From assembly GCA_035562355.1 (NCBI GenBank), contig DATMXU010000216.1, forward strand, positions 1-15,032: a stretch of 15,032 bases of DNA, written 5' to 3'. The stretch is from Pseudoflavonifractor sp035562355 (lineage in GTDB: Bacteria; Bacillota; Clostridia; Oscillospirales; Oscillospiraceae). The position numbers were made by a program, and so were the translations under genes. Position 1 is the first letter of the stretch. The number at the start of each line of letters is the position of its first letter. The notes beneath the pieces are model-generated. The model did no database searches. It was not told where the DNA came from and saw only the letters and a list, made by a program, of their open reading frames with translations. Positions 6,363-14,607 of the stretch are shown here, one piece after another.

Positions 6363-6998
6363 TTATTGATCGAATAGAAAGGATTTGACGAGCGCCAGCG
6401 GCTCGCGGAAGTACATCTTGATGCGGGAGGGCGCGTGACTGGAGGGGGCGGCCAGGGTATAGGTCTCGGCCCCATTGTCCACCCGGTTTGCCAGCAGGAC
6501 AGCCCGGGACAGGTGGAACCCGTTGGAGACGATGATGTAGGGCGCGGACAGGTCCTCCCCCTTTTCCCGCAGCAGATCAAAGGAGTAGACCAGGTTCTGG
6601 TGGGTGTTGTGGCTCTCATCCTCCAGCCAGATACGCTCTTCGTCAATGCCGTTTTTCACCAGGTAGTCCCGCATGGCCGCGGCCTCGGTGGTGGGCTCGT
6701 CCTTCCCCTGTCCCCCGCTGACGATGATCTGTACATCGTCCCTGCCCTCCAGGTACGCAAGCGCGGTGTCCAGCCGGTCCAGCAGCAGCTCGGAGGGACC
6801 CCAGGGCTTGACCTGGCAGCCCAGGATGATCATGACCTTGGGCTCCCCCTCGATGTGGGTACGGCTCCCCGCCAGAACGATCCCCTCCAGCGCGGCAAAG
6901 CACAAAACTCCGGCCGCCAGCAGGAGAGCCAGTCCCTTGAGCCATCGCCGACCGCCCTTGCCGCCATAGGGGCGGTAGCTCCGTCTCGCCGCCCTCAT
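6363..6998 (-). CDS. YdcF/SanA/ElyC-family (DUF218) membrane-anchored protein
   Basis: This 211-residue protein from the ATG at 6998 has a basic N-terminus (RRSYRPYGGKGGRR), a single hydrophobic segment (about residues 21-42) that should act as an uncleaved anchor, and then an extracytoplasmic DUF218 domain. Domain landmarks are VMIILGCQV, the IIVSGGQG strand-loop, EAAAMRDYLVKNGIDEERI, the ESHNTHQNLVYS motif and IIVSNGFHLSRA. Relatives in E. coli (SanA, ElyC) affect envelope integrity and lipid-carrier or peptidoglycan steps. Proximity to ddl and murF fits an envelope role, but this is inference. An ATG 12 codons earlier (7034) is in frame, but the 6998 ATG overlaps the upstream stop as ATGA and has GGAGG 7 bases ahead, so I prefer it. 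Confidence 0.85.
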   Translation of the reverse strand: MRAARRSYRPYGGKGGRRWLKGLALLLAAGVLCFAALEGIVLAGSRTHIEGEPKVMIILGCQVKPWGPSELLLDRLDTALAYLEGRDDVQIIVSGGQGKDEPTTEAAAMRDYLVKNGIDEERIWLEDESHNTHQNLVYSFDLLREKGEDLSAPYIIVSNGFHLSRAVLLANRVDNGAETYTLAAPSSHAPSRIKMYFREPLALVKSFLFDQ

Positions 6999-8887
6999 CG
7001 GGCCTCCTCCAGCTCGTGGGCCAGCTTTTCCCATGCGGTGTAGAGGCGGGCGATCTCGTCCTCCAGTGCGGTGCGCTGCTCGTAGAGCTCCTGGAGCCGC
7101 AGGTAGTTGCTGGAGGCCGCCTCGATCTCCTGGGTCAGGTCGTACATCCGCTCCTCGGCCCTGGAGACCTCGCGCTCGGCGGTGTTCACCTGTTTTTCCA
7201 GCTCCTTGGTGCCTCCGGGGCGGCGGGGCTTTTCTTTCTTCTCCTCCGGGGCGGCGGGGGCCGTGGGGACGGGAGCCGTCCCCCTTGCCCGGGCCGCCTG
7301 GAATTCCTCGTAGGTGCCCTCAAAGTCGGTGAGGCGCCCATTCTCCAGCATCCAGATGCGGGTGGCAAAGCGATTGATGAAGTAGCGGTCGTGGGAGACG
7401 AAGAGGAGATTCCCCTCGTAGTCTTCCACCGCCTCCTCGATCCACTCGCGGGAGACGATATCGAGGTGGTTGGTGGGCTCGTCCAAAATGAGGAGATTGA
7501 TCTTCTCGTCCATGAGCATGCACAGCCGCAGGCGGCTCTGCTCCCCGCCCGACAGGGCGGAGACCTTCTTGAACACGTCCTCCCCCTGAAACTTGAAGGC
7601 CGCCAGGCGGTTCCGGGCGGTCTGGGTGGAGCAGTCCAGGTCGTAGATCATGGTGTCCACCAGGTTGCGCTCGGGGTGGGCAAAGCGGATGATCTGGGGC
7701 AGATACCCGATCTTTACCGTGGGTCCCAGGCGCAGCTTGCCCGCTGTGGGCTCCAACTCCCCCATGATGATCTTGATGAGGGTGGATTTGCCCGTGCCGT
7801 TATCCCCCAGGAGGGCGATGCGCTCGCCCCCCTCCACCAGCAAATTTACATCAGAGAACAAGGTGCGCTCCTCGAAGGATTTGCCCAGGCCCTTGACGAC
7901 CATGACCTCGTCCCCGTGGAAGTCCTGCTCCCCAAACCGGATGTCGAGCTGCCGCTCCTTGGCGGGCCGGTCGGTCTTGTGCAGGCGCTCAATGCGCTTT
8001 TCCATGGAGAAGGCCCGCTTGTGGAGCTTGTCCGCCCCCATGAAGGCCCAGAGGTGGAGCTTGTCGGCCGCCTCCTGGAGCTGACCGATCTTGGCCTGCT
8101 CCTTCTCGTACTGCTTGAGCTGCTCCTGATAGCGGCGCTCCTTCTCTACCGCGTAAAAGCTGTAATTTCCCTCGTAGAACTGGGCCTTGCCATGCTCGAT
8201 CTCAATGACCCGCCTGACCACCTTGTCGAGAAACCAGCGGTCATGTGAGATGGCGAGAACGGTGCCCTTATACCGGGAGAGGTATTCCTCCAGCCACTCG
8301 GTGGCGTGGAGGTCCAAATGGTTGGTGGGCTCGTCCAGGAGGAGGATGTCGGTGTCCTCCAGAATGAGCCGCGCCAGGTTGACCCGGGTCTTCTCCCCGC
8401 CGGAGAGGTCGGAAAAGAGCTGAACACGCATCTCGGGCGGGATATCCAGCCCGTTGCAGACCTTGCCCAGCTCGGTGTCGGCGCAGTACCCGCCCGCGGC
8501 CTCAAACTGGGCGGAGAGCTCGCCGTAGCGTTTCAGGGCCGCCGGGTCGTTTCCCTGGGCCATACGCTCGGTGAGGGCCCCCATCTCAGCCTCCATGGCG
8601 TGGAGCCTGCGAAACGCGGTATTGAGTACGTCCTCCACCGTGTACTCCGGGGGATAGACGGGGATCTGGGAGATGAGCCCCAGGGCCTTACCGGGGGCCA
8701 CCATCACCTGCCCGCCGTCGTAGTCCAGCTCTCCGGTGAGGATTTTGAGGAAGGTGGTCTTCCCCGCTCCGTTCTTCCCCAGCAGGCCCACCCGCTCCCC
8801 CTGGTCGATCTGGAAGGAGAGCCCGTCCAATATCTTACTGCCTACCTCGAACTCCTTCGTCAGGTCCGAGACGGATATGTCTATCAT
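6995..8887 (-). CDS. ABC-F family ATP-binding cassette protein (YdiF/Uup-like)
   Basis: This 630-residue protein has two fused ATP-binding cassettes and no membrane spans. Cassette 1 has Walker A GKNGAGKT (37-44), signature LSGGE (161-165) and Walker B LLLDEPTNHLD (182-192). Cassette 2 has GDNGTGKS (361-368), LSGGE (445-449) and LILDEPTNHLD (466-476). Between them (about 245-325) is the charged helical linker typical of ABC-F proteins, which reaches toward the ribosomal P-site tRNA. The C-terminal part (about 535-630) is a Pro/Ala-rich tether followed by a coiled coil, as in YdiF and Uup. Such proteins act on stalled or initiating ribosomes. No feature points to antibiotic resistance, and the housekeeping context argues for a core role. 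The ATG at 8887 is preceded by AGGAGA at 7-base spacing. Confidence 0.92.
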   Translation of the reverse strand: MIDISVSDLTKEFEVGSKILDGLSFQIDQGERVGLLGKNGAGKTTFLKILTGELDYDGGQVMVAPGKALGLISQIPVYPPEYTVEDVLNTAFRRLHAMEAEMGALTERMAQGNDPAALKRYGELSAQFEAAGGYCADTELGKVCNGLDIPPEMRVQLFSDLSGGEKTRVNLARLILEDTDILLLDEPTNHLDLHATEWLEEYLSRYKGTVLAISHDRWFLDKVVRRVIEIEHGKAQFYEGNYSFYAVEKERRYQEQLKQYEKEQAKIGQLQEAADKLHLWAFMGADKLHKRAFSMEKRIERLHKTDRPAKERQLDIRFGEQDFHGDEVMVVKGLGKSFEERTLFSDVNLLVEGGERIALLGDNGTGKSTLIKIIMGELEPTAGKLRLGPTVKIGYLPQIIRFAHPERNLVDTMIYDLDCSTQTARNRLAAFKFQGEDVFKKVSALSGGEQSRLRLCMLMDEKINLLILDEPTNHLDIVSREWIEEAVEDYEGNLLFVSHDRYFINRFATRIWMLENGRLTDFEGTYEEFQAARARGTAPVPTAPAAPEEKKEKPRRPGGTKELEKQVNTAEREVSRAEERMYDLTQEIEAASSNYLRLQELYEQRTALEDEIARLYTAWEKLAHELEEAR

Positions 8888-8909
8888 CGTCTTTCTCCTA
8901 TCGTCGGCA

Positions 8910-8939
8910 GGGCGGGCGGACAGTCCGGTCCGCCCGCCC
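8910..8939. other. 12-bp GC hairpin in the murF - ABC-F gap
   Basis: GGGCGGGCGGAC (8910-8921) pairs perfectly with GTCCGCCCGCCC (8928-8939) around a 6-base loop. It fills most of the 54-base gap between the murF stop and the ABC-F start. No U-tract follows on the minus-strand RNA, so it is not a canonical intrinsic terminator. It may protect or pause the transcript inside the operon, setting different levels of the genes on either side. Confidence 0.6.
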
Positions 8940-8941
8940 CG

Positions 8942-10333
8942 TCATGTCTCTGTCGTGATGCTCTTCAAATACTCCACCAGCTCCTCAAACGCCATTCCGC
9001 GGGACGCCTTGACCAAAATGGTGGACCCCGGCGTCAGCACCTGGGCCAGCACGGGCAGAGACTCCTCCTTGGTCGCGCACCAGTGGACCTCGGGCACCAA
9101 GGAGTCCTTCGCGGCGGCGTAGATATTCTCCGCCAGCTCTCCCACCGCCACTAGGCAGTCCACTCCCGCCTTGCCCAGGTACGCCCCCACGCCCGCGTGG
9201 AGGGCGGGGGCCAGGGCCCCCAGCTCGAACATATCGCCCAGGACGGCGATCTTCCGCTCCCCCTGGCTCTTGGAGAGCACCTCCACCGCCGCGCGCATGG
9301 ACTGGGGATTGGCGTTGTAGGTGTCGTTCAGGATCGTGATGCCGTCCCTGCGGCGGAGGATGTTCATGCGCATCTTGGTGGGGGCGAAGTGCCTCACGCC
9401 GGCGCGGATCTCCTCGCCGGTCAGGCCAAAGTGCTCCCCCACCGCCGCCGCCATGAGCGTGGGGTAGATCATGTGGCTGCCAAGGGCGGGGATATCCACG
9501 CCACAGACCATATGCGGCGTTTTCACCTTACAGCTTATCTTCTCCCGCCCGTCGCTGGTGAGCTGGTCCGCCGTGTAGTCGAGGTCGGGCCTGGCGCCTA
9601 CCGTCAGCACCCTGCAGGGCAGACGGGACGCCAGGTTCGCCAGGAGCGGGTCGTCCCCGTTGAGGACGGCAAGGCAGTCCGGCTGCGCGTGGCTGAAGAT
9701 CTCACACTTGGCCTTGAGGATGTTCTCCCGGCTGCCCAGAAACTCGATGTGGGAGTCTCCGATGTTGGTGATGAGGCAGACGTCGGGCTCGGCAATGGCC
9801 GACATGACCTCGATCTCGCCGGGGTGGTTCATGCCCATCTCCAGGACCAGCAGCTCGGTCTCCCGGTTCATGCGGAAAATGGTCATGCAGGTGCCGATGT
9901 CGGTATTCAGGTTCCCCTCGGTCTTGAGCACGTTGTAATGCTCCCCCAGAACGGCGGCCACCATGTCCTTGGTCGTGGTCTTTCCCACGCTGCCGGTGAT
10001 GGCCACCACGGGGACCTGAAACTTTTTCTTATAATAGACGGCCAGCTCCCGGAGGGCCCGGGCGGTGCTCTCCACCTTGATGTAGCACTTGCCGGGGAGA
10101 TAGCTCTCCCTCTCCCGCTGGGTGAGGCAGGCCGCGGCTCCGCCCTCCAGGGCGGCGTTAATGTAGGCGTGCCCGTCGAACTGGTCGCCGATGAGGGGCA
10201 CAAAGAGGGAGCCGGGGTGGATGGTGCGGCTGTCGGTCTCTACCTTGGGGATCTCCATATCCAATGTTACAAAGTCGCCGAGAATCTTTCCTCTGACCGC
10301 GTCCAGTATTTCCCGTATCGTAATCGGCTCCAT
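8942..10333 (-). CDS. murF: UDP-MurNAc-tripeptide:D-Ala-D-Ala ligase (MurF)
   Basis: This cytosolic Mur ligase adds D-Ala-D-Ala to UDP-MurNAc-tripeptide, the last cytoplasmic peptide step of peptidoglycan precursor synthesis. From the ATG at 10333 it has 463 residues. The N-terminal domain (about 1-100) contains the SRTIHPGSLFVPLIGDQFDGH region that binds the uridine moiety. The ATPase core has ITGSVGKTTTKDM (112-124) and EMGMNHPGEI (165-174). The C-terminal domain begins after NDTYNANPQS (336-345). ATG 10348, five codons earlier, is in frame, but AGGAGA lies 6 bases before ATG 10333, which therefore looks like the true start. It follows ddl, the enzyme that makes its dipeptide substrate, by 41 bases. 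Confidence 0.95.
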   Translation of the reverse strand: MEPITIREILDAVRGKILGDFVTLDMEIPKVETDSRTIHPGSLFVPLIGDQFDGHAYINAALEGGAAACLTQRERESYLPGKCYIKVESTARALRELAVYYKKKFQVPVVAITGSVGKTTTKDMVAAVLGEHYNVLKTEGNLNTDIGTCMTIFRMNRETELLVLEMGMNHPGEIEVMSAIAEPDVCLITNIGDSHIEFLGSRENILKAKCEIFSHAQPDCLAVLNGDDPLLANLASRLPCRVLTVGARPDLDYTADQLTSDGREKISCKVKTPHMVCGVDIPALGSHMIYPTLMAAAVGEHFGLTGEEIRAGVRHFAPTKMRMNILRRRDGITILNDTYNANPQSMRAAVEVLSKSQGERKIAVLGDMFELGALAPALHAGVGAYLGKAGVDCLVAVGELAENIYAAAKDSLVPEVHWCATKEESLPVLAQVLTPGSTILVKASRGMAFEELVEYLKSITTET

Positions 10334-10374
10334 AGAAATTCTCCTCATGTCGATGGCTTTGGGGGCATATCTTC

Positions 10375-11424
10375 TTACCTGCCCTGTCTCCGGGCCTCCA
10401 GAGAGGCGTCTACGATGCGCTGGCAGAGCTCGGGGTAGCGGATGCCCGCCGCCGCGGCCTCCTGGGGCAGCAGGCTGGTGGGGGTCATGCCGGGCAGGGT
10501 GTTGATCTCCAGGAACCAGGGCTCGCCGTCGCTGTCCAAAATAAAGTCGGCCCGGGCGTAGACCGAGAGGCCCAGGCTCTCGTACACCCGCAGGGTGGCG
10601 GCGCGGAGCTTCTCCTCCGCCTCTGGGGGGATGTCCGCGGGCGTGACCTCGATGGCCGTGCCGGGCTGATACTTGTTCTCATAGTCGTAAAAGCCGGCCT
10701 TGGGGATGATCTCAATGGAGGGCAGGGCCCTGTCCTCCAGCACGCCCACCTGGAGCTCACGGCCCTTGATATACTGCTCCAGCACGGTCTTTCCCCCCAG
10801 GGCGAGGCCCCCGGTCAAAGCGGCGCGCAGCTCCTGGGCCGTATGGGCGATCGACACGCCGATGGAGGAGCCGCTGGCCACCGGCTTTACCACCACGGGC
10901 AGCCGGGCCGACCTCACAAGGTCCTCGATGTCGGACTCGGTATACTCCACCGTCTTCCAGCCCGGGGTGTTCACGCTGTCCTCCACCAGGCGCTTGGTCA
11001 GGTCCTTGTCCATGGCGACGGCGCTGCCCAGACAGCCCGAGCCGGTGTAGGGGATGCCCATGAGGTCGAAGGCCGCCTGCACCTTGCCGTCCTCGCCGCA
11101 GGTACCGTGGAGCGCCAGAAAGACCACGTCGGCACGCTGGCAGAGCTCCAGGACGTTGGGGCCGAACATGCTGGGGCTGTCCCCCTTTCGGCTGCGGCGA
11201 ACCGCCTCCAGGTCGGGGGCCTGACGGCCCACCCGCTTGCCCGACTGGTCGATGGGCGCGCCGAAGAGGGCGTCCAGGTCCCCCGCCTGCTCCACGCCGA
11301 AGAACATATCTACCAAAGCCACCTGATGGCCCTTGCTCTCCAAGGCCTCGGCCACCATGGTGCCCGTGGACAGGGATACGTTGCGCTCCGGGGAGAGGCC
11401 CCCGGCCAGAACGACGATTTTCAT
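10375..11424 (-). CDS. ddl: D-alanine--D-alanine ligase
   Basis: This 349-residue ATP-grasp enzyme joins two D-alanines for the peptidoglycan stem. The N-terminal SPERNVSLSTG supplies the first-site Glu13. HGTCGEDG (106-113), the VVVKPVASGSSIGV ATP loop (177-190) and the C-terminal metal motif FLEINTLPGMTPTS (304-317) are all intact. The omega loop carries FYDYENKY with Tyr252 at the place of the E. coli DdlB Tyr216, the form linked with D-Ala-D-Ala and not D-Ala-D-Lac products. This predicts ordinary glycopeptide-sensitive precursors from this enzyme. AGAGGAG is 9 bases before the ATG at 11424. It is the first gene of the operon, directly behind the sigma-A promoter at 11480-11508. Confidence 0.96.
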   Translation of the reverse strand: MKIVVLAGGLSPERNVSLSTGTMVAEALESKGHQVALVDMFFGVEQAGDLDALFGAPIDQSGKRVGRQAPDLEAVRRSRKGDSPSMFGPNVLELCQRADVVFLALHGTCGEDGKVQAAFDLMGIPYTGSGCLGSAVAMDKDLTKRLVEDSVNTPGWKTVEYTESDIEDLVRSARLPVVVKPVASGSSIGVSIAHTAQELRAALTGGLALGGKTVLEQYIKGRELQVGVLEDRALPSIEIIPKAGFYDYENKYQPGTAIEVTPADIPPEAEEKLRAATLRVYESLGLSVYARADFILDSDGEPWFLEINTLPGMTPTSLLPQEAAAAGIRYPELCQRIVDASLEARRQGR

Positions 11425-11479
11425 ATCATAAAGCTCCTCTCAAGGGCTGACTTTTTATCAGTCTACGCATTCACGGAAT

Positions 11480-11508
11480 ATTATAGCACCATTCCCTGGA
11501 ATACTCAA
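11480..11508 (-). promoter_or_regulatory. Sigma-A promoter of the ddl operon
   Basis: On the minus strand the -35 is TTGAGT (11508-11503), the spacer is exactly 17 bases, and the -10 is a consensus TATAAT (11485-11480). Transcription should start near 11473, leaving a leader of about 50 bases before ddl. The spacer contains a small palindrome, ATTCC-CT-GGAAT (11491-11502), that could be an operator or chance. The -35 starts only three bases from the U-tract of the spoIVA terminator. Confidence 0.85.
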
Positions 11509-11511
11509 CTG

Positions 11512-11550
11512 AAAAAACGCCCCGGCATCCGTTGGATAGCCGGGGCGTTT
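11512..11550 (-). terminator. Intrinsic terminator of the spoVM-sipL-spoIVA unit
   Basis: On the minus strand CGCCCCGGC and GCCGGGGCG form a perfect 9-bp stem, extended by A-U pairs, around a 12-base loop, followed by a run of six U (complement of 11512-11517). It lies 25 bases after the spoIVA stop codon. It isolates the sporulation unit from the ddl operon promoter directly downstream. Confidence 0.93.
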
Positions 11551-11574
11551 GGGTATTTCTGACGAAAAGAGCCG

Positions 11575-13053
11575 CTACAAAATGATGCAGATCAGCCCGC
11601 CGGAGCCCTCGTTGATAATGCGCTGCAGGGTCTCCTGAAGCTTGCCCCGGGCGTCCTCCGGCATACGCATGAGCTTTGTGTGCAAGTCCTCGCTCACCAG
11701 CTCGTGGAAACTCTTGCCGAAGATGTTGGACTGCCAGATGGCCCTGGTATCCCCCTCGAACTCCTGGAGGAGGTAGTTGATCATCTCCTCCGACTGTTTC
11801 TCGTTACCCACGATGGGGGAGACCTCGGTCTCGATGTCGGCCCGGATCATGTGGATGCTGGGGGCGCTGGCTTTCAGGCGCACGCCGTACCGCCCGCCCT
11901 GGCGGACGATCTCGGGCTCTTCCAGGGTGAGCTCGTCGGTGCTGGGCACCACGATGCCGTACCCGGTCTCCCGGACCTCCTTGAGGGCATTCGCCACCTT
12001 GTCGTACTCCCGCTTGACGTGGGAGAGCTGGGTGAGGAGCTCCATCAGGTCGCCGTCGTCCTGGATACCAAAACCGGACTGCTCGGACAATGTCTCATAG
12101 AAGAGGCTGCGGGGGAGGTCCAGGGCCGCGCAGACAAGGCCCGTGCCCAGGCTCATATTCGTGACCTTGGCGCCGGAGACCCGCTCGCACTCGCCGATGT
12201 TGGCCACCGCCCGCTCCACGTCCCGGATACGGCGCATCCCGTCGGCGCTCTTGCGGATGGAGGAGTAGAGGGTGCATTTGATGGGGTGGTCATAGGGCAG
12301 GGCGTCCACCCAGGGGGGAAGGAAGAGGTCCAGCTCCTTCACGGGGAACTCGTAGAGCACGCCCTTGATGACGTTGGTCACCGCGTTCTCATCCAGCTCC
12401 AGGCAGTTGACGCACAGACAGGTCACGTCGTGGCGGTTGCTGATATCGGCCTGGATGGCCTTGGCCCGCTCCGAGTTGGGATTTGCCGAGTTGAGCACCA
12501 CCAAAAAGGGCTTTCCCAGCTCCTTGAGCTCGGAGATGACCCGCTCCTCGGCCTCCAGATAGTCCTCCCGGGGGATGTCGGTGATGGTACCGTCGGTGGT
12601 GACCACGATGCCGATGGTGGAGTGCTCGGCGATCACCTTGCGGGTGCCGATCTCGGCGGCCTCGGTCATTGGGATCTCATGCTCGAACCAGGGGGTGGTG
12701 ACCATGCGGGGCATATCGCTCTCAAACTGCCCGGTGGCGCCTGGGACCATATAGCCCACGCAGTCGATGAGCCGGACCGAGAAACTGGCCCCGTCGTCCA
12801 TGGAGATATCCACAGCCTCCTCGGGCACGAACTTGGGCTCCGCGGTCATGACGGTGCGGCCCGAGCCGCTCTGGGGCAGCTCGTCGCGGGCCCGCTCCCT
12901 GCGGTATACGTTCTCGATGTTGGGGATGACAAGGGTCTCCATAAACCGCTTGATAAAGGTGGATTTGCCCGTGCGGACGGGGCCGACCACGCCGACGTAG
13001 ATATCCCCCTCGGTGCGCTGGGCAATATCCTCATAGATTTTACGCTGTTCCAT
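11575..13053 (-). CDS. spoIVA: Stage IV sporulation protein A (coat basement ATPase)
   Basis: This 492-residue protein, equal in length to B. subtilis SpoIVA, forms the ATP-driven polymer around the forespore that supports the coat and is needed for cortex formation. The N-terminal TRAFAC-type ATPase has Walker A GPVRTGKS (24-31, Lys30), the DELPQSGSGRTVMTAEPKF switch region and Walker B-like DCVGY (Asp97). The middle region is less conserved, while the C-terminal third keeps YGIVVPSTDELTLEEPE and ends in NEGSGGLICIIL, the SpoVM-anchoring and polymer end in Bacillus. The second of the paired sensor threonines recalled from Bacillus (70-71) is Ala here. The frame extends 26 codons upstream, but ATG 13053 has GGAGG 8 bases ahead and matches known N-termini. 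It follows sipL by 16 bases. Confidence 0.97.
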   Translation of the reverse strand: MEQRKIYEDIAQRTEGDIYVGVVGPVRTGKSTFIKRFMETLVIPNIENVYRRERARDELPQSGSGRTVMTAEPKFVPEEAVDISMDDGASFSVRLIDCVGYMVPGATGQFESDMPRMVTTPWFEHEIPMTEAAEIGTRKVIAEHSTIGIVVTTDGTITDIPREDYLEAEERVISELKELGKPFLVVLNSANPNSERAKAIQADISNRHDVTCLCVNCLELDENAVTNVIKGVLYEFPVKELDLFLPPWVDALPYDHPIKCTLYSSIRKSADGMRRIRDVERAVANIGECERVSGAKVTNMSLGTGLVCAALDLPRSLFYETLSEQSGFGIQDDGDLMELLTQLSHVKREYDKVANALKEVRETGYGIVVPSTDELTLEEPEIVRQGGRYGVRLKASAPSIHMIRADIETEVSPIVGNEKQSEEMINYLLQEFEGDTRAIWQSNIFGKSFHELVSEDLHTKLMRMPEDARGKLQETLQRIINEGSGGLICIIL

Positions 13054-13069
13054 CTCTGCTCCCTCCTCC

Positions 13070-14596
13070 TTACCGTTTCCTGGGAATGAGGAGGAGCTTG
13101 CCTTCCAGGGCGCCGCCGGGCTCCAGCTCATTGGCCTGCATGATATCCGCCATGGTGGTGCGGTAGGTCTTGGCGATATCCCACAGCCGCTCCTGGCCGA
13201 CGACCCGCAGCACGATGGAGGGCTCCTTCTCCCCGTCCCGGGCGATGTTCTCGCCCGCCTGTACCCCGGTCACCGCGGCCAAGCGCTTGCTGGACAGGGC
13301 CAGATAGCGGAAGTCCAGGTCAAAGCGGACCTCGATGCCGCCGGCGGTGGGCGTGGCGAAGACCTCGCCGGTGCCCCGGCTCCGGCAGGAGCAGGCGCAG
13401 CCCTCGGGCAGCTCCACCTGACAGGGCACGTTCATCCGGCGGTTGACCGCCCGGATCTCGTTCTCCTCATTCAGATAGAGGACTGAGACAAAGGCCTCCA
13501 CCGAGAAGGTCACCCAGTTCCCCTCCCTGTTCTGGGTCACCGCGCCCAGGTTGACCGAGGCGTCGATGGCGGAGCGGGCCATCGTCTCAGTCTCGACGAT
13601 CTCCCGGGTGGTCTGGCGGCGGGCGTTATTCTCCACCAGGTCGTTAAAGGTGTTGGACTGCATCTCGGCGGTGAGGTCGCAGGCCGTGCTGTAAATGTCG
13701 GTGAGCAGCTCGATGTACCTCTCCTCGCGGATCACAGCCTGAGCCAGCAGCCCCATGGAGACCGACACCGTCCGCCCGTCCCCTGCCCCCAGCGTACAGG
13801 AGAGCTCGGTGAGCAGCACGTTGAGGGAGCAATCGGCCTCCTCACCAACCCCTGATACCTCCATGATCTGGGAGAAGGGCAGCTCGAAGTCCACGGTGCA
13901 TACCGTGTCGTCCACGGCGCGGTAGCAGATGCGCAGGGCGGCCTCGCCCTTGAAAATGAGCTTGTTGCCAATGATCTTGGACTCGGTGCAGTTGAGGCTG
14001 GCCCTGCACTTCAAAAGCTCGGCGGCCTCCGGGCGGCTGCCCGGAATGGACAGGTCATCGGAGAAGGTAAAGGGTTTCTCCTGTACGCAGGTCACCATGT
14101 AGGTCTTGTGGCGCTCCGTGAGCTGCTCCACACTGTTGTTGGGGGCAGCGCACTCCGCGCCGGTGCAGAGCGAGGCGGTGGCCGGGCAGAATACCCGGAA
14201 ATCCACCGCCAGATTGACCCGCACCAGCACCTTACGCGGGTTGAGGACCCTGGTGTCGGCGCAGAGGACCCTGGGGGCGGCCACCACGCTGCAGGCGGGA
14301 GAGATGCCCGCGCAGTCGGCGGTGCAGGAAAACGGGATGTTCGCCTCGATACGGCGCACTCCCTTCTCCCCGTCCGGGAGGTAGAGGATGGCGCAGCGGA
14401 CCGCGCCCGTCACCTCGGCCCGCCCCTCCATAGCCTCTTTGCTCTTGAGGCAGACGGTGCCCGCGGTGTCCACGATGCGCAGGATATCGGGGCATGCGTC
14501 GGAGACGATCATCTCCATGGTCTCTTCATGGAGGACGGTGGTGTCCAGTACCGTATCGTAGCAGGCCAATTGGGTGCGTGTGAGCTCGATCTCCAT
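13070..14596 (-). CDS. sipL: SipL-like SpoIVA-interacting spore coat protein (DUF3794 + LysM)
   Basis: This protein has 508 residues from the ATG at 14596. The N-terminal and central parts are DUF3794 (SipL/SPOCS-type) beta-rich repeats, recognisable by EETMEMIVSDACPDILRIVD at the start and the similar IPGSRPEAAELLKCRASL and FNDLVENN regions later. The last 50 residues (about 459-508) are a LysM domain with LRVVGQERLWDIAKTY and MADIMQANEL. In C. difficile SipL, which has the same architecture and similar length, LysM binds SpoIVA and the protein is required to localise the coat around the forespore; it takes the role of Bacillus SpoVID. Its place directly ahead of spoIVA supports that function. 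ATG 14596 has AAGGAG at 9-base spacing; an in-frame ATG seven codons earlier lacks this. Confidence 0.9.
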   Translation of the reverse strand: MEIELTRTQLACYDTVLDTTVLHEETMEMIVSDACPDILRIVDTAGTVCLKSKEAMEGRAEVTGAVRCAILYLPDGEKGVRRIEANIPFSCTADCAGISPACSVVAAPRVLCADTRVLNPRKVLVRVNLAVDFRVFCPATASLCTGAECAAPNNSVEQLTERHKTYMVTCVQEKPFTFSDDLSIPGSRPEAAELLKCRASLNCTESKIIGNKLIFKGEAALRICYRAVDDTVCTVDFELPFSQIMEVSGVGEEADCSLNVLLTELSCTLGAGDGRTVSVSMGLLAQAVIREERYIELLTDIYSTACDLTAEMQSNTFNDLVENNARRQTTREIVETETMARSAIDASVNLGAVTQNREGNWVTFSVEAFVSVLYLNEENEIRAVNRRMNVPCQVELPEGCACSCRSRGTGEVFATPTAGGIEVRFDLDFRYLALSSKRLAAVTGVQAGENIARDGEKEPSIVLRVVGQERLWDIAKTYRTTMADIMQANELEPGGALEGKLLLIPRKR

Positions 14597-14607
14597 AGCG
14601 TTCCACT

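Noticed and set aside
6995..8887. Antibiotic-resistance type ABC-F
   Set aside because: The linker length, the C-terminal coiled coil and the core operon context fit a housekeeping YdiF/Uup-like protein; no resistance-type leader is visible.
10375..11424. Possible VanA-type D-Ala-D-Lac ligase
   Set aside because: The omega loop keeps the FYDYENKY form with Tyr252 typical of D-Ala-D-Ala ligases, and no vanH or vanX homologue is nearby.
13054..13131. Upstream extension of spoIVA by 26 codons
   Set aside because: It overlaps the end of sipL, contains the spoIVA Shine-Dalgarno, and does not match SpoIVA N-termini. ATG 13053 gives the standard 492 residues.
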